Shown here one piece after another: positions 16,445 to 24,536 of a DNA stretch of 64,000 nt (its first letter is position 1; each line of letters starts with the position of its first letter). The stretch is from Gammaproteobacteria bacterium (GTDB lineage Bacteria > Pseudomonadota > Gammaproteobacteria > SZUA-229): the NCBI GenBank assembly GCA_016744065.1, contig JADGFA010000008.1, positions 1 to 64,000 of the forward strand. The letters are read 5' to 3'. Made by a program: the position numbers and the translations under genes. The notes beneath the pieces were generated by a model. The model worked only from the letters and a program-made list of their open reading frames with translations, did not search any database and was not told the DNA's origin.

Positions 16445-16471
16445 GGGTCAGTTTCTATTAATATATGACCC
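16445..16471. promoter_or_regulatory. Candidate operator for the TetR-type regulator
   Basis: GGGTCA at 16445-16450 and TGACCC at 16466-16471 form a perfect inverted repeat with a 15-nt AT-rich spacer, 19 bp ahead of the regulator's ATG. Its position and symmetry suit autoregulation by the TetR family protein that follows. This is inference only. Confidence 0.4.
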
Positions 16472-16490
16472 ACTGGTTATTTATGGTGTT

Positions 16491-17183
16491 ATGATAGTTA
16501 TGTTTCGTGATAAGCATTCAGGCTCTAAGTGCCGCTGGAAACGGCGTAAAGAGGCGCGTCCAGAAGAAATTCTTGATGCGGCACTTCAGTTATTTACTGA
16601 AAAGGGGTTCAGCTCTACCCGCATGATTGATGTTGCAAAAGCCGCCGGTATTTCAAAAGGCACACTTTATTTATATTTTGATAGCAAAGAGGCAATATTT
16701 AAAGATGTGGTTCACCAGCGTATTTCTCCTCAACTGGATCAGGTTGAAGCAATGGTTGAATGCTTTGAGGGGTCACAGGCTGAATTACTAAAACAGTTGA
16801 TTAATGGTTGGTGGATGAGTGTTGCCTGTACATCATTGTCAGCCATTCCCAAAATTGTTGTGGCTGAGTCGGGTAATTTTCCCGAGCTGGCCAGGTACTT
16901 TACGCAGAACGTTGTTGTTCGTTCACGAAATTTGTTTAGTAAAGTGATTAGCCGGGGCATGATCAGTGGTGAGTTTAATTTATATGAATCAGAAACCGTC
17001 GCAAGGCTTGCTGTTGCACCGCTGGTGCAGGCCACTATCTGGATGCATTCACTAAAACCTTATGATGACGATTCAGGTACACAGAATTACCTGCAATTAC
17101 ATACGGAATTTATTTTAAATAGTCTTGTTAAGCAGCCACAGGCAAAATTGCTCGGGTCTGATCTGGAGAAAAGTAACCCATGA
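16491..17183 (+). CDS. TetR/AcrR family transcriptional regulator
   Basis: 230 residues. The helix-turn-helix lies at about 22-70: PEEILDAALQLFTEKGFSSTRMIDVAKAAGISKGTLYLYF, with the usual 'KGTLYLYFxSKEAIF' end. The rest is the helical ligand-binding domain. A Lys/Arg-rich leader of about 20 residues precedes the core. ATG at 16491 or 16500 could be used. The stop overlaps the ATG of the TolC gene by four bases (ATGA), so it is the first gene of the efflux operon and very likely its repressor. Confidence 0.93.
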   Translation: MIVMFRDKHSGSKCRWKRRKEARPEEILDAALQLFTEKGFSSTRMIDVAKAAGISKGTLYLYFDSKEAIFKDVVHQRISPQLDQVEAMVECFEGSQAELLKQLINGWWMSVACTSLSAIPKIVVAESGNFPELARYFTQNVVVRSRNLFSKVISRGMISGEFNLYESETVARLAVAPLVQATIWMHSLKPYDDDSGTQNYLQLHTEFILNSLVKQPQAKLLGSDLEKSNP

Positions 17184-18649
17184 AGTATTGGTTAATAAAA
17201 AGTACACTGGTTGGTCTGATTTTTTTTCAATCAAATGTTATCGCTGAACATTTAAGTCTGTTGCAGGTTTTACAAAGAGTTGTTGATCATTATCCCTCTA
17301 TAAAATCGGCATCATATCAGGTTGAAAAAGCCAGTCTGGAAAATATAAAAGTAGAAAGTCAGCTTTCATGGTTATTAAGTAGTAATGCCGGGTATTCACG
17401 TGATACCAGTTTATTTGGGACTGCTACTGATCAATATAAAGTAGGTGCCGAAGTAAACAGGAGTTTAGAGAATGGCGGCGTACTAGGGTTTAATGCCAAT
17501 ATTTCCCGTGAGGATGCAACCGATACTTTTGGGCCGACTGTTCCCAACCCAACGACTAGTACACGTGTAGATATAAATTACAGGCATAAGTTTGAAAAGG
17601 GGGCAGGAAATAGATTATATACGGAAGGGCTGGAGTCGGCAGAAGCGGGTAAGTTGCTTGCGTTGAGTGATGAATTAAGTCTGTATGATCAACTGGCATC
17701 ACAGGTCATTGAGTTATACCTTGGTGCAGCAATAACTCAGGCTCGTATTAATAGTCTTGATAAAACAATTGAGCGTGGACGCCGATTAAAAAAATATATT
17801 GAAGATGAATATAAGCTTGGCCTTTCTGAAGAAAAAGATGTGTTACAGGTTAATGCACGCTTGAGTATTAATGAGGCGGACAAACAGAGTCTGCAGGTTG
17901 CCATGTTAAAACAGGTTATTTCTTTAAATAGATTAATGGGCCGCCCCTGGAAGAAAGTATTATTACCTGATACCAGTATTAATCGTTCATTGAGTAAAAT
18001 TTATCTTGAGCTTTATCAGCAGTCACAGTCTCATAGCCCGGCATTGAAACGTATAGATGCCCAGTTACAACTGGCAGACAGTGCTATTCGTAGTAGCCGA
18101 GACAAAAGAAAAGATGATCTCGATCTGGTGTTATTTGTAGGAAATGAGTTTAATCAGGGTGATACCAGTAGTGGTGATCTTGATGAGTCTGAATTGATTG
18201 GTGGAGTTAGTCTTGAATTTAATCGTGGCCTGGACAAGAGTGGTTTTGATGCGGACTTACGTCAGGCTCATTATGATAAAGGCATTGCCTTAGAAGATAA
18301 AAAACAAATTTTAGAAAATTTACAATATGATATTTCAAGTTTACTGGCAGAAATACAGTCCAGTGAAGTTGCACTTATTGCATTTAGAAACAGTGTGCAG
18401 GCTGAAGACAAAAAATTAAAGGAAGCGTTAAATAGATATAAGGATGGTCGAATAGAAACGGATAGAATTATTGATTTTGAATCACAGTTATCCACTGCAG
18501 AGTTATCTTATGATTTGCAGGCGATTGAATTAATACGCCGATATCATCAGCTTAACCTGATTCGAGGAGGACTATGGAAGGATATTATATTACCCCAGTT
18601 TACGTTTGATGAAGCGACATTAAGTAACCCAAAAGAGAGAAGTCATTAA
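17180..18649 (+). CDS. TolC family outer-membrane efflux channel
   Basis: 489 residues with an N-terminal signal peptide (LIKSTLVGLIFFQSNVIA). The two repeats of outer-membrane efflux proteins are seen: SLLQVLQRVVDHYPSIKSA at the start of the mature part, long heptad-rich helices, LGLSEEKDVLQVNARL, and in the second half YKDGRIETDRIIDFESQLSTAELSY. No lipobox, so it is the TolC rather than the OprM lipoprotein type. It starts inside the last codons of the regulator and its TAA shares one base with the ATG of the RND gene, so translation is coupled. Confidence 0.92.
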   Translation: MKYWLIKSTLVGLIFFQSNVIAEHLSLLQVLQRVVDHYPSIKSASYQVEKASLENIKVESQLSWLLSSNAGYSRDTSLFGTATDQYKVGAEVNRSLENGGVLGFNANISREDATDTFGPTVPNPTTSTRVDINYRHKFEKGAGNRLYTEGLESAEAGKLLALSDELSLYDQLASQVIELYLGAAITQARINSLDKTIERGRRLKKYIEDEYKLGLSEEKDVLQVNARLSINEADKQSLQVAMLKQVISLNRLMGRPWKKVLLPDTSINRSLSKIYLELYQQSQSHSPALKRIDAQLQLADSAIRSSRDKRKDDLDLVLFVGNEFNQGDTSSGDLDESELIGGVSLEFNRGLDKSGFDADLRQAHYDKGIALEDKKQILENLQYDISSLLAEIQSSEVALIAFRNSVQAEDKKLKEALNRYKDGRIETDRIIDFESQLSTAELSYDLQAIELIRRYHQLNLIRGGLWKDIILPQFTFDEATLSNPKERSH

Positions 18650-21600
18650 TGGAATCTATAATTCGTTATCTGGTTACCCGTAGCCTGGTTGTTAATCTGG
18701 TTTCTGTTTTCCTGTTGGCTATGGGCGGTGTAATAGCTGTTAAGTTTATGCAGGTAGAAGCATTTCCTAATGTGAATCTTGATGTTATTCAAATTGATGT
18801 TACTTACCCGGGGTCTTCTCCGAGTGAAATTGAACAGCTTATTATTACACCGATAGAACAGGAATTGCGTTCAATAAATGGCATAGATAAAATGATTTCT
18901 ATGGCTTTTCCCGGTTCCGGGCGCATATCAATGGAAGTTGATCCATATGCAAATAACCGCGATAGATTAACATCAGATATTTCTTTAGCCGTTGATCGAG
19001 CAACTTTACCCAATGACTTACCCGACGACCCTTTCGTTACAGAAGTTGATGGCGCTGTATTTCCTATCCTGCGTGTGGCTATTTCAGGTGATCGTTCAGA
19101 GCTGGAATTAAAGCGTCTGGGTGACGATATAAAAGAAGATTTGTTAGCGATTAAAGGTGTTGCAAAAATTGCATTATTAAGTGATAGAAAAGCAGAATAC
19201 AGTGTAGAAGTAGACCCTGAAAAATTACGTAAAGCGAGGGTTTCAGTCGATCAGATAGCCCAGGTTTTACGTGGCTGGAACTTAAATACACCGGGGGGTG
19301 AAATTGAAACACCTGAAGGTCAGAAGTCTATTCGCATAGTCGGTGAGTTTAGTAGTATTGAAGATGCTGAAAGTATTATTATCCGTGCTAATGCCAGGGG
19401 AAACTCATTACGCCTGGGTGATGTAGCAAAAATATCGGAAGCACTGGAGAAGCCACGTACCTTACATGATGTGCAGGGTATTTCCGCCGTTTCTCTAATG
19501 GTTTTGAAACGATCAGATGCAGACATAATTGATACGATTGATTTAGTCAGGCCTTATTTAGAAACCATACCCGAGAGATATGGAAATGACTTAACTGTTA
19601 AATCGTTCCAGGATTTTTCTCGCTTTGCCCGTGTACGTTTAGGTGTATTAACAAATAATGGTTTTGTTGGTGTTATTCTTGTTTTTATTTCACTCATTTT
19701 ATTTTTACGCTTTTCAGTTGCCATAACAACGACCTGGGGTTTGCCGATAATCTTTATGACAGGCGTCGCGGTAATCTATGCATTAGGTATGACTTTAAAC
19801 CTGATATCAATGATGGGGTTTATTATGGTATTGGGTATGCTGGTAGACGATGCCATTATTATAGGGGAGAATATTACCTATCATATGGAAAAAGGTTTAA
19901 ACCCGATCGATGCTGCGGTAAAAGGTGCTGTTGAATTAATTGGTCCGGTAACAACAACCATACTGACAACCGTTGCGGCATTTTTGCCGATGATGTTTAT
20001 GTCGGGGATCATCGGTAAGTTTGTTATTGCTATTCCTGTTGTGGTTATTAGCTTATTGATATTGTCCTGGTTAGAATCATTTTTTATGTTGCCGAGTCAT
20101 GTGGCGCATGTCACTAACCCGAACAAACATCCCAAAGAGCGTGCATGGTTATTAGCACTGGAAAATTCTTATGGCTGGATGTTAGAAAAGGCACTTCGTT
20201 TTCGCTGGGTAACCGTTATCATTTCTTTTGCAATTTTAATAGGAACAGTTGTTTTTGCAAAACAGAATATGCAGTTTCAGTTGTTTCCTCCTGCAGGTGT
20301 AGAAGAATACCTTGTACGGGTAACGGCAAAACCAGGAACCTCTCTTAAGAGTATGCGTGAGATTTTACGCAGTATTGATCAGGATATACGTAATAATTCT
20401 AACCTGGAATATCTGGAGGCAACCGTTGCTCAGAGTGGTGATATTTCTATGGATGAAGGTGATCCGCTTACACAGCGTGGTAGTCGTTACGGGCAGATAC
20501 GGGCTATTTATACACCAGCAGTGGGCCGTCCCGGACATGATGCAACAGATGATATGAAAAAAATCACTCCGATATTAAAAGAGAAATATACTGAACTGGA
20601 AATATCATCAACGTTAATTTCAAATGGTCCACCTTTAGGGCGTGCACTGGAGGCTGAAATAAGTGGTTTTGATGTAAAAGCCAGCGAACAGGCGGCGCGG
20701 CAATTAATGGATTATCTAAAAACGGTAGAGGGTATTACAACAATAGATAGTGGTTTAAAACCGGGTGATACTGAATTACATGTTGTGTTGAATCGTCAAC
20801 TGGCTACCTACGCGGGTATTGATCTGGATATTGTTTCACGGCATGTGCGTGCGGCTGCCGATGGTTTAGTTGTTTCAACCATTCGCAAAGGCACTGAAGA
20901 AATTGATGTAACAATTCACTTTCCTTCTGACACGGTAGATGAGCTTGAACAGGTTTATAACGTATTAATACCGAATAATCGTGATGGTTTAGTGCCTCTG
21001 CATAAAATAGCCAAGCTGGAAGAGCATCGGGGTTATACCACTATTCGGCATAAAGATGGTTTGCGTATAGTGAATGTAGTTGCAGATATAGATAGTTTGA
21101 TTTTATCTAGCTTGAAACTAAATAAAATAGTTAAAGATAATGAATCTACCTGGCTTAAGGGGATAGCCGATAAAGTTACAGTAAATTATGGTGGAGAGCA
21201 GGAGAAAAATCAGGAGTCATTTGTTAGCCTGTTAGTTGCTTTTGTTTTTGCACTATTTGCTATCTTTTTTATTCTGGCTATTCAGTTTAATAATATGGTT
21301 TACCCTTTGTTAGTGATGCTGGCGATTCCATTTGGTGCTATTGGTGTCATTATAAGTTTCTATTTGCATGATGTGTTCTGGAAGCCGATGCCGTTATCAT
21401 TCTTTTCTACCATGGGCATGGTTGCGCTGACGGGTGTTGTTGTTAATAGCTCTCTAGTGTTGCTCGTGTTTGTTCAAAGGGCAAGAGAGCAAGGTATGCA
21501 AATAAAAGAAGCGATACTACTGGCAGGACGAAGGCGTTTTAGAGCGGTAATATTAACAGCAGCAACAACAGTAATGGGGTTATTACCCACTGCTTATGGT

Positions 21601-21777
21601 TGGGGTGGCCTGGATCATTTTGTATCACCTATGGCGTTGGCGCTATCATCTGGTCTGGCATTTGCTACGGTTGTGACCTTGTTTACTATTCCCGCAACGC
21701 TTGCGGTTGGCCATGATATTAGAGAGTTTTTAAAACACATGTTAGGAATGACGAATAAAAAGCAAAAAGTTTATTGA
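18649..21777 (+). CDS. RND family efflux transporter permease
   Basis: 1042 residues, standard for AcrB-type (HAE) pumps. TM1 is at about 10-30. The large porter loop has the motif AFPNVNLDVIQIDVTYPGSSPSEIE. TM4 has GFIMVLGMLVDDAIIIGENI with the proton-relay aspartates, and the second half repeats the layout (FFILAIQFNNMVYPLLVMLAIPFGAIG and GVVVNSSLVLL). It is a proton-driven exporter in the inner membrane. Substrate not predictable. An RND pump normally needs a periplasmic adaptor protein, but neither this operon nor nearby DNA encodes one. Confidence 0.94.
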   Translation: MESIIRYLVTRSLVVNLVSVFLLAMGGVIAVKFMQVEAFPNVNLDVIQIDVTYPGSSPSEIEQLIITPIEQELRSINGIDKMISMAFPGSGRISMEVDPYANNRDRLTSDISLAVDRATLPNDLPDDPFVTEVDGAVFPILRVAISGDRSELELKRLGDDIKEDLLAIKGVAKIALLSDRKAEYSVEVDPEKLRKARVSVDQIAQVLRGWNLNTPGGEIETPEGQKSIRIVGEFSSIEDAESIIIRANARGNSLRLGDVAKISEALEKPRTLHDVQGISAVSLMVLKRSDADIIDTIDLVRPYLETIPERYGNDLTVKSFQDFSRFARVRLGVLTNNGFVGVILVFISLILFLRFSVAITTTWGLPIIFMTGVAVIYALGMTLNLISMMGFIMVLGMLVDDAIIIGENITYHMEKGLNPIDAAVKGAVELIGPVTTTILTTVAAFLPMMFMSGIIGKFVIAIPVVVISLLILSWLESFFMLPSHVAHVTNPNKHPKERAWLLALENSYGWMLEKALRFRWVTVIISFAILIGTVVFAKQNMQFQLFPPAGVEEYLVRVTAKPGTSLKSMREILRSIDQDIRNNSNLEYLEATVAQSGDISMDEGDPLTQRGSRYGQIRAIYTPAVGRPGHDATDDMKKITPILKEKYTELEISSTLISNGPPLGRALEAEISGFDVKASEQAARQLMDYLKTVEGITTIDSGLKPGDTELHVVLNRQLATYAGIDLDIVSRHVRAAADGLVVSTIRKGTEEIDVTIHFPSDTVDELEQVYNVLIPNNRDGLVPLHKIAKLEEHRGYTTIRHKDGLRIVNVVADIDSLILSSLKLNKIVKDNESTWLKGIADKVTVNYGGEQEKNQESFVSLLVAFVFALFAIFFILAIQFNNMVYPLLVMLAIPFGAIGVIISFYLHDVFWKPMPLSFFSTMGMVALTGVVVNSSLVLLVFVQRAREQGMQIKEAILLAGRRRFRAVILTAATTVMGLLPTAYGWGGLDHFVSPMALALSSGLAFATVVTLFTIPATLAVGHDIREFLKHMLGMTNKKQKVY

Positions 21778-21844
21778 TCTGAAAAGCAGGTATTAAACTG
21801 TGTATACGATTGCGCATTTGTTTTTTAATTTTGTTGATGATTTT

Positions 21845-21877
21845 ATATAAGCCTGGGGAGAAACCCCGGGCTATATA
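21845..21877. terminator. Bidirectional terminator between RND and Lon-like genes
   Basis: GCCTGGGG and CCCCGGGC (one G-T pair) surround AGAAA and are flanked by A/T bases (ATATAA and TATATA) that extend the stem. It lies in the 103-bp gap between two convergent genes and could serve both. Confidence 0.7.
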
Positions 21878-21880
21878 AAG

Positions 21881-24286
21881 TCATAAAATAATTTGTGAAT
21901 TTTTTCGATTTTGAGCAAATTGACATAAGCGATTTACCAGGCGGTCGTTTATGCTGTCTTTGTCATAATGTCCATCTATATGTTCTTCGCCAGCAGGTTT
22001 GTTCATTAATAGTTCCAGCGCTTGCTGGTAGTGTTCAATAGGATAAATATTAAACTTGCCCTGCTTTATAGCATCAACAACATCTTTTCTTAATGATAAA
22101 TTTTTAACATTAACGGCAGGAATAATACAGCCCTGTTTTCCAGAGAGTTCCCGTTGGTTACAAATATCGAAGAAACCTTCAATTTTTTCATTTACACCAC
22201 CGATTGCCTGTACAAAACCCTGTTGATTGAGTGAGCCTGTAATTGCCAGCCCCTGTTGAATAGGCAGGTCGGTTAATGCCGATATTAGTACACATAATTC
22301 GGCGACAGATGCACTGTCGCCGTCAATTAAACCATAAGACTGTTCAAATGTAATACTGGCAGAAAAAGACAGAGGAGTGTCTTTTGTATAACGGCTTGCC
22401 AGTAATGCAGATAAAATCAGAACACCTTTGTCATGTATTGAACCACTTAAATCAACTTCACGTTCAATATTAATAATTTTTCCATCACCTAAATGTACCG
22501 TTGCGGAGATACGTGATGGTTGTCCAAATCCATATTTACCAATTTCAAATACAGAGAGGCCATTAATTTCACCAATGACTTCACCATCAGTGCGAATCAT
22601 TAATGTGCCACGCTGGATATCACTTTGAATCAGGCCCTGAATTCTACAGGTGCGTTCAATTTGTGCATCGATGGCCTGTTGCACATGTGTTTCGGTCATT
22701 AGCTCACTACTGGATTGTAGTGCATGGTATTGTGTTTCAATTAACAGGTCGTCAATGGTACGTAATCGGGTTGATAGTCTTTCTGAATCATTGGCCATGC
22801 GTGAGCTAAATTCAATCACCCGTGCTACGGCTGCGGCATCCATATTTTTTAATTCAAATTTGCGGGTGCGTGAGGCAATTAAACGGGCATATTTTAGTGT
22901 TGAATCTTCATTGCGTAAAATCTCCTCTTCAAAATCAGCTTCAACTTTGAATAGCTCTGGGAAGTCAGGGTCAATTTCATGCAGCATATAATAAGTACTG
23001 CGATCACCTAATAATATAACTTTAACCTTTAATGGGATAGGCTCAGGTTCAAGGGTAACCGAATTATCACCACCTACAGCCTGGTCCAGGTTTTCAATTT
23101 TGGCTTTTTTTGCATACATACTACGTTTAAGTGCATCCCATGCATGGGGCGCATTTAAAATTTTATGCGCATCGAGAATTAAATAACCCTCATTGGCCTG
23201 TAGCAGAGCGCCGGGTTTAATGAGTGTAAAGTTGTTTCCCGGGTTGCTGGCACGGTTTTCATATTCAATACGTCCTACCAGATTTTGATACGTTGGGTTA
23301 TCCAGATATACTACCGGTGCGCCTTTTTGTTTGCCGCATTCGACAATTAGATTTACCTGATAGCGTTGCAACGATTCGTTTTTACTACTTTGTTGTTGTC
23401 CTGCTTCATTGCCTGAATCGTCTTCTTCTGTTTCAGTAAAGTCTTCCAGGTGATGTAATACATCTTCCTGCAATGCTTTAAGATAGGCGATTACTTCTGA
23501 GAGCGATTTATATTTACGTTTAGTGTCTTTAATTAAATTACTGGTAGCAAAGAGTGCGACTTTACGGTTTAGTTTTTTGATTCTGATATTGTGTTCACGG
23601 CGCTGTCGTGACATTTCTGGTGCCAGGTATTCCAGCTCTTCCTGGAAATTAGCTATTTTGTCATCAATGGCGTCTTTAGTTTCATCAGGCAACTGGTCGT
23701 ATTCATCTTCAGTGATATTACGTCCATCGATAATGGGTGTGAGCATAAAGCCAGATGGCGTATTTGCCAGATTAATATCCTGTTGACGTGCCTGTTCGGC
23801 GTGTTTATCAAGCAGGTTGCTCTGCTTTTTCTGAAAAGATTTTTCAATAATTTGTATTTGTTCCTGATATTCACTGGTTTCAAAAGCGGCATTTATTGCT
23901 TTCCCCAGATCTTCAATCAGGTTTTTCATGTCTTTTTTAAAGGCTCTACCCTGACCTGCGGGTAATTTGAGGGCTTTAGGTTTATAGTCCTGATCAAAAT
24001 TGTGTACATAACACCAGTCAGAAGGTGATTCTTTATCCTGTGATATCTTGGTCAGGTATTTACGTATCAGACCATGCTTTCCCAGGCCAGAGGAGCCCAT
24101 TACAAACAGGTTAAAACCACGGTGACTAACATTAATAGCAAACTCAATAGCCTGAAATGCCCGATCCTGCCCCAGTATACCGGGTAGATCTTCAAGTTCA
24201 GCAGTGGTTTTAAAGGGGAGTGTCTCAGCTGTGCATTGTGGTCGTAACTGGTCGGCGGTAAGGGATTTAATCATTCTGGGTGTCAT
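21881..24286 (-). CDS. Lon-related ATP-dependent protease (LonB/YcbZ-like)
   Basis: 801 residues. The P-loop-like GSSGLGKH is at about 64-71. A helical insertion of about 200 residues follows, then the Walker B region with GYLILDAHKIL, and the C-terminal Lon protease domain. The catalytic dyad is Ser658 in GDSASVAEL and Lys701 in GGVNEKIEG. The spacing of 43 residues equals that in E. coli Lon (679/722). Unlike true Lon there is no N-terminal substrate domain. The family (YcbZ/LonP type) is poorly characterised, and cytoplasmic protein quality control is the likely role. The start could also be the ATG four codons downstream. Confidence 0.92.
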   Translation of the reverse strand: MTPRMIKSLTADQLRPQCTAETLPFKTTAELEDLPGILGQDRAFQAIEFAINVSHRGFNLFVMGSSGLGKHGLIRKYLTKISQDKESPSDWCYVHNFDQDYKPKALKLPAGQGRAFKKDMKNLIEDLGKAINAAFETSEYQEQIQIIEKSFQKKQSNLLDKHAEQARQQDINLANTPSGFMLTPIIDGRNITEDEYDQLPDETKDAIDDKIANFQEELEYLAPEMSRQRREHNIRIKKLNRKVALFATSNLIKDTKRKYKSLSEVIAYLKALQEDVLHHLEDFTETEEDDSGNEAGQQQSSKNESLQRYQVNLIVECGKQKGAPVVYLDNPTYQNLVGRIEYENRASNPGNNFTLIKPGALLQANEGYLILDAHKILNAPHAWDALKRSMYAKKAKIENLDQAVGGDNSVTLEPEPIPLKVKVILLGDRSTYYMLHEIDPDFPELFKVEADFEEEILRNEDSTLKYARLIASRTRKFELKNMDAAAVARVIEFSSRMANDSERLSTRLRTIDDLLIETQYHALQSSSELMTETHVQQAIDAQIERTCRIQGLIQSDIQRGTLMIRTDGEVIGEINGLSVFEIGKYGFGQPSRISATVHLGDGKIINIEREVDLSGSIHDKGVLILSALLASRYTKDTPLSFSASITFEQSYGLIDGDSASVAELCVLISALTDLPIQQGLAITGSLNQQGFVQAIGGVNEKIEGFFDICNQRELSGKQGCIIPAVNVKNLSLRKDVVDAIKQGKFNIYPIEHYQQALELLMNKPAGEEHIDGHYDKDSINDRLVNRLCQFAQNRKNSQIIL

Positions 24287-24422
24287 TGTTATTTTATTAT
24301 TAACCTATTCTCGCATAGTTTTGCTGTTGAATCACATGAAAAGGGTGTCGGGTGTGGTTACTCAGGATATAGCTGAAAGAACAGGGTATTAAGCTCTTCT
24401 CGGTTATTCTTCATATTTAGAC

Positions 24423-24439
24423 TCTGCGTTATACGCAGA
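24423..24439. promoter_or_regulatory. Short palindrome upstream of the M16C peptidase gene
   Basis: TCTGCGT and ACGCAGA are separated by TAT in the 250-bp divergent region between the Lon-like and M16C genes. It could be an operator or part of a small transcript hairpin. No known regulator consensus was recognised. Confidence 0.3.
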
Positions 24440-24536
24440 ATGGCAGAAATATTTTGTTATTTACTGGTTTAGTTAACATGGGTAGAAATAAAAGCCGTTT
24501 TATTCGAATGTGTAACAAGCTACAATCGGTGTCTTA

